Assembly (NCBI RefSeq): GCF_900460065.1
Contig: NZ_UAVD01000029.1
Location: 62,001-126,000 of the forward strand
Direction: 5' to 3'
DNA from: Streptomyces griseus
GTDB lineage: Bacteria > Actinomycetota > Actinomycetes > Streptomycetales > Streptomycetaceae
DNA length: 64,000 nt
Numbering within the stretch: position 1 is the first letter of the stretch; each line of letters opens with the position of its first letter. This document shows, in pieces, positions 8,042 through 16,515 of the stretch. The position numbers and the translations under genes are program-made. Below the pieces are notes generated by a model. It worked only from the letters and a program-made list of their open reading frames with translations, had not been told where the DNA came from and did no database searches.

Positions 8042-8905
8042 GTGAGTCAGAGCGCGTTGGCCAAGCGCCCCGCCGATGTCGCGGGGGTCGCCCGCAGGGA
8101 CGGCCCCACGGCCGGGGAACGGCTCGCCCGAGCGGCGGAGCAGAGCTGGCGGCCCCTTACCCTGCTGCTGGCCGCTCTGGTGGCCTGGTGGGTGATCGCC
8201 GCCGCCGAGCTGATCGAGCCCTACCTCGTGCCCTCGCCCGGCGCCACGCTCGACGTCCTGACCTCCAAAACCGGTTACCTCTGGCAGCACACCTGGGTGA
8301 CGACGTACGAGACGCTCCTCGGCTTCATCATCGCGGTCGCCGTCGGTGTGCTCGCCGCGGTGGTGATGGTCTACTCCTCGACGGTGGAGCGCACGCTCTA
8401 CCCGATCCTGCTTTTCGCCCAGGTCGTGCCGAAGATCGCCATCGCCCCGCTGTTCGTGGTGTGGCTCGGGTTCGGCATCGCCCCCAAGATCCTCATCGCC
8501 GTCCTCATCGCCTTCTTCCCGGTGGTGATCTCGATGGTCACCGGACTCAAGGCGGTCGACCCCGAGATGCTCCAGCTCTCCGCCACCATGGGGGCGAAGC
8601 CCTGGCAGACCTTCGTGAAGATCCGGTTCCCGGCCTCCCTGCCGCACCTGTTCTCCGGGCTCAAGGTGGCCGTCACCCTCGCGGTGACCGGTGCGGTCGT
8701 CGGTGAGTTCGTCGGGGCGAACGAAGGGCTCGGCTACGTCATCCTCCAGGCCAACGGCAACCTCGACACCCCGATGCTCTTCGCGGGGCTGCTGGTGATG
8801 TCGCTGATCGGCGTCGTGCTGTTCGTCGTCGTCGAGATCGCCGAGAAGCTGCTCCTGCCGTGGCACGCCAGCCGGCGTGAGTCCTCGGCCACCACCACGT
8901 TCTGA
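8042..8905 (+). CDS. ABC transporter permease (NMT1/THI5/SsuBC-type importer)
   Basis: A 287-residue integral membrane protein with about six membrane segments (starting LTLLLAALVAWWVIAAAEL). The EAA loop-type motif is visible as LSATMGAKPWQTFVKIRFPASLP, where the ATPase docks. It resembles SsuC/TauC and pyrimidine-precursor permeases. The start is GTG 8042, following AGGGAG; upstream in-frame codons would run through the operator. It is the first gene of a three-gene importer operon (permease, lipoprotein, ATPase) under the LacI-type operator. I see no thiamine riboswitch in front, so a thiamine-precursor role is not supported by regulation. Confidence 0.9.
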   Translation: MSQSALAKRPADVAGVARRDGPTAGERLARAAEQSWRPLTLLLAALVAWWVIAAAELIEPYLVPSPGATLDVLTSKTGYLWQHTWVTTYETLLGFIIAVAVGVLAAVVMVYSSTVERTLYPILLFAQVVPKIAIAPLFVVWLGFGIAPKILIAVLIAFFPVVISMVTGLKAVDPEMLQLSATMGAKPWQTFVKIRFPASLPHLFSGLKVAVTLAVTGAVVGEFVGANEGLGYVILQANGNLDTPMLFAGLLVMSLIGVVLFVVVEIAEKLLLPWHASRRESSATTTF

Positions 8906-8932
8906 AACCCCCGTCGCGAGAAGGGCCAGCCC

Positions 8933-9955
8933 ATGCACGCGCGCAGACTCCTCATCGGTGTCGTACCCCTCGCCCTGGTGGCCGCCACCGCCTGCGGCGG
9001 CGAGGACGCGTCGACCAGTACCAGTGACTCGGGCAAGAAGCTCGACAAGGTCACGCTGACGCTCAACTGGTATCCGTACGGCGAACACGCGCCGTTCTAC
9101 TACGGCAAGCAGCAGAAGATCTTCGAGAAGCACGGCATCGACCTGGACATCCGGGCCGGGCAGGGCTCCCAGAAGACGGTCCAGGCCACGGCCGCCGGGC
9201 AGAGCGACTTCGGCTGGGCCGACACCCCGGCCCTGCTCGCCGGTGTCGACCAGGGCGTCCGGGTGAAGAGTCTCGGCGTCTTCCTCCAGACCACTCCCGC
9301 CTCCGTGCAGTCCTTCGACGCCGAGGGCATCGAAGGACCCGCCGACCTCAAGGGGCGGACCATCGCGGGCACGGCCGGGGACGCGCTGTCCAAGACGTTC
9401 CCGATCTTCCTGAAGAAGAACGGCATGGGGGAGTCGGACGTCAGCGTCCAGAACACCGACCCGGCGGGCAAGATCGCCGCGGTGATCTCGGGGAAGACCG
9501 ACGGGCTGCTCGGCTACGCGAGCGACCAGGGCCCGATCATGCAGGACAAGGCCGGGAAGCCGGTCTCCTACATCCGGTTCTCCGAGCACGGGCTGAACTT
9601 CTACTCCAACGGGCTGCTCGCCGGGCAGAAACTCCTCGGCGCGAAGCCGGAGGTGGCGGAGCGCATGGTGAAGGCGGTCAGCGAGGCGTGGGCGGCCGCC
9701 GCGAAGGCGCCCGAGCCGGCCGTGGCGGCGATGGAGGGAGCCTCCGAGCAACTGCCGCCGAAGGCCGTGCTGTCCGAGCAGTTCGCCACGACGCTGACCC
9801 TGCTGCACACGGCCGCCACCGAGGGCAAGGCGCCCGGCGTCAACACCGAGGCGGACTGGCAGCAGACCATCGACGTGTTCGCCGAGGCGGGCATGGTCAC
9901 GAAGCCGAAGGCCGTGGCGGAGTACTGGGACACCGACAAGGCGCTGAAGGGATGA
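8933..9955 (+). CDS. ABC transporter substrate-binding lipoprotein, NMT1/THI5-like
   Basis: This 340-residue protein has a lipobox (VAATAC, cysteine at about 22), so it is anchored outside the membrane. The mature part shows the NMT1/THI5-like pattern: VTLTLNWYPYGEHAPFYYGKQ at the start, then GIDLDI, GQSDFGWADTPALLAG, and FYSNGLLAG. Relatives bind hydroxymethylpyrimidine precursors, riboflavin-like compounds, sulfonates or nitrate. The ligand here is undetermined, and the LacI-type control suggests a carbon or nutrient signal. A 27-base gap with AAGGG separates it from the permease, and its stop overlaps the ATPase start (ATGA). Confidence 0.9.
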   Translation: MHARRLLIGVVPLALVAATACGGEDASTSTSDSGKKLDKVTLTLNWYPYGEHAPFYYGKQQKIFEKHGIDLDIRAGQGSQKTVQATAAGQSDFGWADTPALLAGVDQGVRVKSLGVFLQTTPASVQSFDAEGIEGPADLKGRTIAGTAGDALSKTFPIFLKKNGMGESDVSVQNTDPAGKIAAVISGKTDGLLGYASDQGPIMQDKAGKPVSYIRFSEHGLNFYSNGLLAGQKLLGAKPEVAERMVKAVSEAWAAAAKAPEPAVAAMEGASEQLPPKAVLSEQFATTLTLLHTAATEGKAPGVNTEADWQQTIDVFAEAGMVTKPKAVAEYWDTDKALKG

Positions 9956-10782
9956 CGATGCAGAAGCAGCAGACGACACCGCGTACCGCGCAGGCCACCG
10001 GGGCGGCCCCCTCGGCGGCGGTCCGGCTCGCGGACGTGTCGGTCCGCTTCCGCAGCAAGAAGCGCGACGTCACCGCGATCGACGACGTGTCGCTGGACGT
10101 GGCGCCGGGGGAGTTCATCGCCATCGTCGGACCGTCGGGATGCGGCAAGTCCACCCTTCTCAAGCTGGTGGCCGGTCTGCTCACGGCCTCCTCGGGGGAG
10201 GTCCTGCTCGGCGGCGAGCGCGTCACCGGACCCCGGCACGACATCGGTTACGTCTTCCAGCGCGCGGCCCTGCTGGAATGGCGCTCGGCGCTGCGCAACA
10301 TCCTGCTCCAGGCGGAGATCCGCCGCCTGGAGCCGACCGTGGCGCGCGCCAGGGCCGACGAGCTGATCCGGATGACCGGGCTGACCGGATTCGAGGACGC
10401 CCATCCGCACGAACTCTCCGGCGGAATGCAACAACGCGTCGCACTCTGCCGGGCGTTGCTCCACGAGCCGCCGGTCCTCCTGATGGACGAGCCGTTCGGC
10501 GCGCTCGACGCCCTCACCCGCGAGCAGATGAACACCGAGCTGAACCGGATCTGGCGGACCACCGGCACCACGGTCCTGCTGGTCACCCACTCCATCTCGG
10601 AAGCCGTCTACCTGGCCGACCGGGTCGTGGTGATGAGCCCGCGCCCCGGCACCGTCACGGAGGTCATCGAGGTGGGCCTGCCCGCCGAGCGCGACTACAG
10701 CGAGACGCTGGGCCGCCCGGAGTTCCGCGCCGCGGCGGCGCACATCCGGGATCTGCTGGGCGCGGTGTCCGCTCAGGACTGA
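9952..10782 (+). CDS. ABC transporter ATP-binding protein
   Basis: The product is a 276-residue cytosolic ATPase that energises the importer. Walker A is GPSGCGKSTLL, the Q-loop region FQRAALLEWRSALRN, the signature LSGGMQQRVALCRALL, Walker B VLLMDEPFGALD and the switch histidine LLVTHSISEA. All are intact, matching the SsuB/TauB/NrtD class. About 30 variable residues precede the fold. ATG 9952 overlaps the lipoprotein stop; an in-frame ATG lies two codons later. It is the last gene of the operon, and a hairpin terminator follows at 10821. Confidence 0.93.
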   Translation: MTMQKQQTTPRTAQATGAAPSAAVRLADVSVRFRSKKRDVTAIDDVSLDVAPGEFIAIVGPSGCGKSTLLKLVAGLLTASSGEVLLGGERVTGPRHDIGYVFQRAALLEWRSALRNILLQAEIRRLEPTVARARADELIRMTGLTGFEDAHPHELSGGMQQRVALCRALLHEPPVLLMDEPFGALDALTREQMNTELNRIWRTTGTTVLLVTHSISEAVYLADRVVVMSPRPGTVTEVIEVGLPAERDYSETLGRPEFRAAAAHIRDLLGAVSAQD

Positions 10783-10820
10783 GGGGTGCGCCCCGAGGGG
10801 GCGGGAAGCGGCGGAAGGTA

Positions 10821-10849
10821 CGTGCCGGGCAGGCCCGCTGCCCGGCACG
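10821..10849. terminator. Hairpin terminator after the ABC operon
   Basis: An 11-bp inverted repeat (10821-10831 with 10839-10849) with a 7-base loop lies between the convergent ABC operon and the gene ending at 10876, so it can serve both. Confidence 0.6.
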
Positions 10850-10875
10850 GTCGTGTTGTCGGCGCGCGGTGCGGA

Positions 10876-11319
10876 CTACGACCGTACGGTCACGGCGGCG
10901 ATGCCCGCCGCCCGCAACTCGCTCGCCAGCAGTTCGATCTCGGGCCCAGTGCCGAGATGTCCGCCGTCGAGTATCAGTTCCAGCGCCGCCCGGGCTTCGG
11001 CGAGCGTCCGACCGCCGTGCGACCGCAGAACACGGAGGGCGGGAAGCGACCGGACCGGGCGGTCCGGCACGGACAGCCGGAAGACACCGTGCTCGGCGAG
11101 CATCCGGCCGCGCAGCGGCTCGGGGAGGGTGCCGTCGCACACCAGCGTCGTCTCCCCGCAGCGGGAGCACTGGTGCTCCTCGTCCCAGCGCAGCCGGTCG
11201 TCCACCACGGCCTGCGTTCCCGAACAGCGCGTGGCCGCCCCGCATCCGTCGCAGGTGGTCGACCAATGGACCGTCGCGCACTTCACCGTGACCGCACCCC
11301 GTTCGGTAGGTGGGCCCAT
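10876..11319 (-). CDS. Hypothetical protein with zinc-ribbon-like N-terminus and L7/L12-like C-terminus
   Basis: A 147-residue cytosolic protein. Residues about 14-65 hold two CxxC pairs (TTCDGCGAATRC, then QCSRCGETTLVC) that could bind zinc. The C-terminal 55 residues (ALRVLRSHGGRTLAEARAALEL, then LASELRAAGIAAVTV) have the helix-helix-strand pattern of the ribosomal L7/L12 C-terminal domain, which elsewhere serves as a protein-interaction module. It is monocistronic, convergent with the ABC operon. I do not recognise a named family, and a regulatory or adaptor role is a guess. Confidence 0.65.
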   Translation of the reverse strand: MGPPTERGAVTVKCATVHWSTTCDGCGAATRCSGTQAVVDDRLRWDEEHQCSRCGETTLVCDGTLPEPLRGRMLAEHGVFRLSVPDRPVRSLPALRVLRSHGGRTLAEARAALELILDGGHLGTGPEIELLASELRAAGIAAVTVRS

Positions 11320-11357
11320 AGTGCCACCCGTGCCACTCCGTGAGGCGCCGCGGCTCC

Positions 11358-11389
11358 GCCCGGGGCCGGACGGCGGTCCGGCCCCGGGC
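11358..11389. terminator. Strong hairpin terminator
   Basis: A perfect 14-bp stem (11358-11371 with 11376-11389) with a GGCG loop sits about 40 bases past the stop of the isomerase-like gene, before the next minus-strand gene. Confidence 0.7.
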
Positions 11390-11428
11390 GCGGTACCGCA
11401 CCCGGGGCCGGACCGCCGGCGCCTTCGC

Positions 11429-12301
11429 TCAGTAGCGCAGCCGGGACAGATAGCGGTAACTGGCCCGCGCCGAGGCGAACGGGTCGGCCGGGGCGTCGTG
11501 CTCCACCAGCCACTGCTTCACCCCGCCCTGCCGCGCGGTGTCGAACATGGCCGGGAAGTCCAGGATCCCCGACCCGACGTCAGCGAAGTCCCCGTTCGGC
11601 GCCATGTCCTTCACGTGGAGCGCGGGGAACCGGTCCCGGTGCCGGAGGAACAGTTCCCCCGGGTCGGACGAGCCGCCCTTGGCCGCCCAGTAGAGGTCCA
11701 GCTCGAAGCCGACCAGCTCCGGATCCGTCTCGTCGAGCAGGATGTCGTACAGGCTGTGGCCGTCCACCACCTCGTGGTCGCCGCCGTGATTGTGGTACAG
11801 CAGCTTCAGCCCGGACTCCCGGGCGGCCAGGCCCGCCCGGTTGAACTGCCGGGCCACCTCCCGGTATCCGTCCGGTGAGTGCAGCGAACCCGGCAGGCTC
11901 GGCACCACGATCCACCGGCCGCCCAGGGTGTGCACGTCCTCCAGCGCCCGCGGCAGCCCGGAGCCGGTGACGATGTCGTAGCCGACGTGCTCCAGCACGG
12001 CCTTGAGCCGGTTCCGGTCCAGCATCCGCCTGATCGCGGCGGGGGAGTTGCCGTGCCGGCCGCTGACGCCGACCGTCGCGTACCCGATCTCCGCGAGCTG
12101 CTCCAGCGTCCCCGCGAAGTCCGCCGCGAGCGGCGTCCGCATCGTGTACAGGTGCATGCCGATCCCCGACGGAGGGATGCGCCGGCAGCCCCGCCGCCCG
12201 GCCGCGGCGGCCGGGGCCGCGCCGATCCCGACGGCGGCCACCGCCCCCAACGCCGCACCGAGGAAAGCTCGTCGGGCTCCGTTCGTGGGCATCGTTCCCA
12301 T
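11429..12301 (-). CDS. Secreted sugar phosphate isomerase/epimerase-like TIM-barrel protein
   Basis: The product is 290 residues. The N-terminus has a twin-arginine-like signal (GARRAFLGAALGAVAAVGIG followed by AAPAAAA), so it is probably exported. The rest matches the xylose-isomerase-like AP endonuclease-2 barrel: GIGMHLYTMRTPL at strand 1, YHNHGGDHEVVDG, FELDLYWAAKGG and ALHVKDMA, which carry the usual His/Glu/Asp metal ligands. Such proteins are often encoded beside ThuA and sugar dehydrogenase genes and act on keto-sugars. ATG 12301 is preferred because GAGGAG lies 5 bases upstream. Only 8 bases separate it from the ThuA-type gene, so the two form an operon. Confidence 0.88.
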   Translation of the reverse strand: MGTMPTNGARRAFLGAALGAVAAVGIGAAPAAAAGRRGCRRIPPSGIGMHLYTMRTPLAADFAGTLEQLAEIGYATVGVSGRHGNSPAAIRRMLDRNRLKAVLEHVGYDIVTGSGLPRALEDVHTLGGRWIVVPSLPGSLHSPDGYREVARQFNRAGLAARESGLKLLYHNHGGDHEVVDGHSLYDILLDETDPELVGFELDLYWAAKGGSSDPGELFLRHRDRFPALHVKDMAPNGDFADVGSGILDFPAMFDTARQGGVKQWLVEHDAPADPFASARASYRYLSRLRY

Positions 12302-12309
12302 GGGGCTCC

Positions 12310-15300
12310 TCACTTCACGTCGATGCGGACGGCGCCGGTGCTCGTGTCGCCCTTGTCGTCGGTGACCGTCAGCCGCGCGGTGTAGGCGCCCCCGCGCTCG
12401 TAGGTGTGCTTCGCCGTCGCACCCTCGGGCCCGGACGGCTTCACGTTGTCGCCGAAGTCCCAGTGGTACGAGGCGATCGTGCGGCCCTTGGCCGGTGTGA
12501 CCGTGCTGCTGAGCGACACGGCGAGGGGAGCGGTGCCGGACACGGGACCGGCCTTCACCCTCACCGTGGTCCCGGCCTTCTTCTCGACGCCCGGACCGTT
12601 GAAGTGCAGCCAGTCGACCGAGAGCAGATCGGCCTTGCCGGGAGCCCAGTCCGGGTGGGTGAACACGGCGTACAGCGTGGTCGTGCCGCCCGGGTCTTTG
12701 AGCTTCGTCGTCGGAGAGACCAGCTTCTCCCAACCGCCGGTGTTCGGGATGCTCACCGAGCCCAACAGGGCGCCGGTGGGGGAGCCGGCCCGGAATTCCA
12801 CCGTGCCGCCGAGACCGCCGGAGGACGCGCCCACCGTCACGGACTCGACGCCCTTGAGGTTCACCGGTTCGAAGGCGATCCAGTCGCCGGCCTCGATCTC
12901 GGTCAGCCGCTTGCCGCCGGAGGCGTCGGCCCGGCTTCCGGTCTCCGCGCCGCCGTTCGCCCCGCCCGTCGCCGTACGGTGCTCGGCCTCGCGGAAGGAG
13001 GTCCGCAGGGTCAGCGAGGTGGACCCGGTCAGCGCCGGGGCGTCGGGCGCGCCCCGGTCCTCGTACTGTGCGGTGATCCCGTAGTAGAGGTTCTGCCCCG
13101 GGCCATGGCTGTCCCCGGCGTCCGTGATGATCTCGCCCGTGCAGCCGGTGTAGTTGTCCAGGGGATGCAGATGGGTGTCATGGCCGAGCTGCGACTGCAC
13201 CACGACCCGCGAGCAGTCGATCCGACCACTCCCGCCGTCCTCCGCGTCGGTCACCTTCACCGTGAACGGGATCGTGTCCCCGAAGCTGAACATCCCTCCG
13301 TCCGGAGGCTGTTGGATCGTCACCTCGGGCCTGGTGTTGCCCACGGTGATGTCCTGCACCGCGAGCGCCGTCAGTTCGCCGGGGCCGGTCACGGTCAGCC
13401 GCGCGGTGTGCAGTCCTTTGGCGGTGTACGTGTGCGTGGGATCGGCCTCGGTCGAGTCCGTGGTGCCGTCGCCGTCGAAGTCCCAGGCGAAGGTGACCGG
13501 TTGGTCGCCCGGCAGGCCCGAGCCCGCGCTGGAGAACCTCACGGTCAGCGGATCCGTCCCGCTGTCCCGGTCGACGGAGATCTTGGCGTCGGGCAGCCGG
13601 CCGTCGCCGACGTAGTCGATCCGGTAGATCCCGGCGCCCTCGTTGCTGCCGCCCCGCCCGGTTCCGCTGCCGAGGCCGAAGTCGATGACGTACATCGCTC
13701 CGTCAGGACCGAAGTCCGCGTCGAAGGGCTGGTTCCACTCCATGTCCTCGAAGATGCCGTTGATCGACTGGAGGTCGCCCGCCTGCACGGGGTCGAACCG
13801 GGGGTCGGTGAAGCTCTGGTCCTCGCGCTGGTAGGAGAACGTCTTGAACCAGCGGCGGGTCAGCTCGTAGTTGAACGCCTTCCCCTCGAAGTACTCCGGG
13901 AACTTGGTCCGGTAGGTGTTGTCCGGGTCGTAGTCGTAGACCGGACCGCCCATCGGCCCGCCCCCGCCGGTGCCCACCTCGGGGAACTCGGCCGAGGCGG
14001 AGTAGGCGTACCAGACCGTGGCGGGCTGGGCCGGCGGCAGCTCCCGCAGGCCGGTGTTGTTCGGCGAGTCGTTGACCAGCGCCGAGCAGTCGAACCGGGG
14101 ACCGGACGTCTTCGTCGCGAAGTCGTAGTCGTTGAACGGGGTGTTGTTCCCGATGCAGTACGGCCAGCCGAAGTTGCCCGCCTCGGTGATACGGGTGTAC
14201 TCGACCGTGCCCTCCGGCCCCCGGTCCGCCTTCGCCTCGCGGGCGTCGGGGCCGTAGTCCGCGACCATCAGGGCCCCGCTGATCGGGTCGGTGGTGATCC
14301 GGAACGGGTTGCGCATGCCCATCGCGTAGATCTCGGGCCGTGTCCTCTCCGTACCCGGGGCGAAGAGGTTGCCCTCGGGAACGGAGTACGTGCCGTCGTC
14401 CTCGGGGGTGATCCGCAGGATCTTCCCGCGGAGGTCGTTGGTGTTGCCGGCGGTCATCTGCGCGTCCCAGGCCCGGCGGCCCGCGCCCTCGTCGATCGGG
14501 GTGAAGCCGTCCGAGGCGAACGGGTCGGTGTTGTCGCCGGTCGCCGCGTACAGGTTGCCGTCCTTGTCGAAGGCGAGCGAACCGGCCATGTGGGAGTTGG
14601 CCCGGCCCTCACCGCGCAGCGTCGGAACGGTCAGCAGCCGCTTCTCGGACGCCGGGTCGACGGTGTCGCCGTCCGCGGTGAAACGCGACAGGTTCAGCCG
14701 CTTCTCGACCTTGTCGGAGTAGAGCAGGTACAGCCAGTTGTTCTCGGCGAAGCCGGGGTCGAGCGTCAGGCCCAGCAGCCCGTCCGACTGGCTGGTCATC
14801 TCCGGGGTGTACGCGAAGTCCAGCGCGGTGGAGACCTTCATCGTCTCCTGGTCGATCACCTTCAGCTTCCCGGTCCGCTGGGCGAAGAACACCCGGCGGT
14901 CGGGTGCGACGGCCAGCTCGAACGGGTCGGCCAGATCACTCGTGGCCAGCGGGGTCCGCTGGAACGAACCGGTGCGTGTCGCGGTGCAGTCGCCCTCCGC
15001 CACGCCGGCCGCCCACTGGATGCCGCCGAGCAGGTGCTGGACGAACGCCTCCTCCTGGAAGGCCGCCTTGTCATGCCCGCCCGCCGTGAACCAGGACCGG
15101 CCGCCGTCGTAGTTCTGGCACCAGGAGAACGGGTGGTCCACGCCCTCGTCCAGCCCGTCGATCCCGTCGCGCACCTTGATCTGGGCGAGGGTGTGCACCG
15201 TGGACGTGGGATTGGCGCGCCAGTTGTACCACTCCTCCTGGCGCTCCCAGAGGTCGGGAAGGTGCTCGGTCGAGGGGTGGGTGTGGTCGAGGACCTTGAC

Positions 15301-15810
15301 CCGGCCGGTCTGCGGGGCGGGGTGCTTGTCGAAGATCGCGCCGACGAGCCCTTCGTACCACTCCCAGTCGCGTTCGCTGGCGGACGCGGAGTGCAGGCCG
15401 ACCCAGCCGCCGCCGGCCCGGATGTACCGCTGGAGAGCGGCCCGCTCCTCCGCGTTCAGCAAGTCACCCGTCTCCGGTGTGGAGTTGGTGTTGTTGAAGA
15501 CGACGGCCTGGAAGCGGCCGAGGTCGGCGTCGTTGAAGACCGAGGAGTCGGCGGTGGCCTCCACCTCGAAGTCGTGCTCGGCCCCGAGCTTCCGCACCGC
15601 CTCGATGCCGGCCGGGATCGAGGGGTGGTCGGAGTTGGTGACCTCGGAGTAGACGAGCACCCGGTACGAGGCCGCAGCCTGCGCGCCGGTCGGCGACGCC
15701 ACCAGCAGGGCGAGGACCAGCGCCAGAAGCGAGGTGACGGCGATGAGGGGGGAGGGGCCGCCGGGGGGTCGGCCGACGCGGCCGGCCCGGCGTGACGAAC
15801 GGCGTCTCAT
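12310..15810 (-). CDS. Secreted multidomain ThuA - PQQ-type sugar dehydrogenase - PKD - carbohydrate-binding protein
   Basis: This 1166-residue exported protein has a signal peptide at residues 1-46. Next come a ThuA-like (trehalose utilisation) domain at about 47-270 (YRVLVYSEVTNSDHPSIPAG, GGWVGLHSAS), a glucose/sorbosone dehydrogenase beta-propeller at about 285-690 (LADPFELAVAPDRRVFFAQR, EIYAMGMRNPFRI, GNFGWPYC), a PKD domain (FAWDFDGDGTTDS), a sugar-binding-like module starting FREAEH, and a terminal PKD domain (YHWDFGDN). It likely oxidises extracellular sugars. It is the first gene of an operon with the isomerase. A copy of the LacI-type palindrome lies 40 bases upstream of its start, linking it to the regulator at 6763-7923. 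Confidence 0.9.
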   Translation of the reverse strand: MRRRSSRRAGRVGRPPGGPSPLIAVTSLLALVLALLVASPTGAQAAASYRVLVYSEVTNSDHPSIPAGIEAVRKLGAEHDFEVEATADSSVFNDADLGRFQAVVFNNTNSTPETGDLLNAEERAALQRYIRAGGGWVGLHSASASERDWEWYEGLVGAIFDKHPAPQTGRVKVLDHTHPSTEHLPDLWERQEEWYNWRANPTSTVHTLAQIKVRDGIDGLDEGVDHPFSWCQNYDGGRSWFTAGGHDKAAFQEEAFVQHLLGGIQWAAGVAEGDCTATRTGSFQRTPLATSDLADPFELAVAPDRRVFFAQRTGKLKVIDQETMKVSTALDFAYTPEMTSQSDGLLGLTLDPGFAENNWLYLLYSDKVEKRLNLSRFTADGDTVDPASEKRLLTVPTLRGEGRANSHMAGSLAFDKDGNLYAATGDNTDPFASDGFTPIDEGAGRRAWDAQMTAGNTNDLRGKILRITPEDDGTYSVPEGNLFAPGTERTRPEIYAMGMRNPFRITTDPISGALMVADYGPDAREAKADRGPEGTVEYTRITEAGNFGWPYCIGNNTPFNDYDFATKTSGPRFDCSALVNDSPNNTGLRELPPAQPATVWYAYSASAEFPEVGTGGGGPMGGPVYDYDPDNTYRTKFPEYFEGKAFNYELTRRWFKTFSYQREDQSFTDPRFDPVQAGDLQSINGIFEDMEWNQPFDADFGPDGAMYVIDFGLGSGTGRGGSNEGAGIYRIDYVGDGRLPDAKISVDRDSGTDPLTVRFSSAGSGLPGDQPVTFAWDFDGDGTTDSTEADPTHTYTAKGLHTARLTVTGPGELTALAVQDITVGNTRPEVTIQQPPDGGMFSFGDTIPFTVKVTDAEDGGSGRIDCSRVVVQSQLGHDTHLHPLDNYTGCTGEIITDAGDSHGPGQNLYYGITAQYEDRGAPDAPALTGSTSLTLRTSFREAEHRTATGGANGGAETGSRADASGGKRLTEIEAGDWIAFEPVNLKGVESVTVGASSGGLGGTVEFRAGSPTGALLGSVSIPNTGGWEKLVSPTTKLKDPGGTTTLYAVFTHPDWAPGKADLLSVDWLHFNGPGVEKKAGTTVRVKAGPVSGTAPLAVSLSSTVTPAKGRTIASYHWDFGDNVKPSGPEGATAKHTYERGGAYTARLTVTDDKGDTSTGAVRIDVK

Positions 15811-15849
15811 GGGGCGCTCCCTGTGCGGTAGATGCCGACTGTGGGGTGT

Positions 15850-15863
15850 AGAAAGCGCTTTCT
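15850..15863. promoter_or_regulatory. LacI-type operator, second copy
   Basis: AGAAAGCGCTTTCT is a perfect 14-bp palindrome, identical to the core of the operator at 7943-7958. It lies 40 bases upstream of the ATG of the ThuA/sugar dehydrogenase gene, in the promoter position. Confidence 0.75.
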
Positions 15864-16032
15864 GAAGTACGCCGTTCAGAGTAGGTTCAGTGTTCCGACG
15901 GGGTCAATGGGTCTGCGGGGCCCACCGTGCCCGTCGGGGCGCGGGGCCGGGTCGCGCGTGGATGTCAGTGCCGGGCGTTACGGTCGAATCCCGGCGAGAA
16001 GCCGCCGGCACCCCTCGAAACGGAGGCCCGGG

Positions 16033-16440
16033 ATGACCGCCGACGCCGCGATCACCGCCGCCGATGTCCGCTCGGCCGCTCTGTCCCTGCCCGACACCAC
16101 GGAGAAGCTCGCCTGGGGGCAGCCCACCTTCCGGGTGGCGGGCAAGATCTTCGCCTCGCTCGGCGACGACGGGACGGCGATGGGCGTGAAGTGCCCGCGG
16201 GAGGATCGCGCCGAGCTGATCGCCGCCGAGCCGGAGAAGTTCTTCGTCCGCGAGGGGCACGACGACCACTACGCCTGGATGCGCGTCCGGCTGTCCGCCC
16301 TGGAGGACGCGGACGAGCTGGCCGCCATCCTCGCCGACTCCTGGCGGCAGGTCGCCCCCCGCCGACTGGTGGCGGCGCACCCGGAACCGGACGTGCCGGA
16401 GGCCGGAGCGGGCGGGGGAGGGCCGGAGGAGGAGAGGTGA
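16033..16440 (+). CDS. MmcQ/YjbR-family protein
   Basis: A 135-residue protein of the MmcQ/YjbR (cyaY-like fold) family: LSLPDTTEKLAWGQPTFRV, then KIFASLGDDGTAMGVKC, then EKFFVREGHDDHYAWMRVRL and a terminal ADSWRQVAPRRLV helix. These proteins are widespread, small and soluble. A DNA-binding role has been suggested from structure, but the function is not established. The start ATG 16033 follows GGAGG at ideal spacing. It is monocistronic and convergent with the transketolase pair. Confidence 0.9.
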   Translation: MTADAAITAADVRSAALSLPDTTEKLAWGQPTFRVAGKIFASLGDDGTAMGVKCPREDRAELIAAEPEKFFVREGHDDHYAWMRVRLSALEDADELAAILADSWRQVAPRRLVAAHPEPDVPEAGAGGGGPEEER

Positions 16441-16515
16441 GGGGCGGAGGGCGAGCGCGGCGGGTGTCCGGTGGGGGCCGAGGGGGCGGCGGGCCGGGCC
16501 CGCGGCCTGCGCGGA

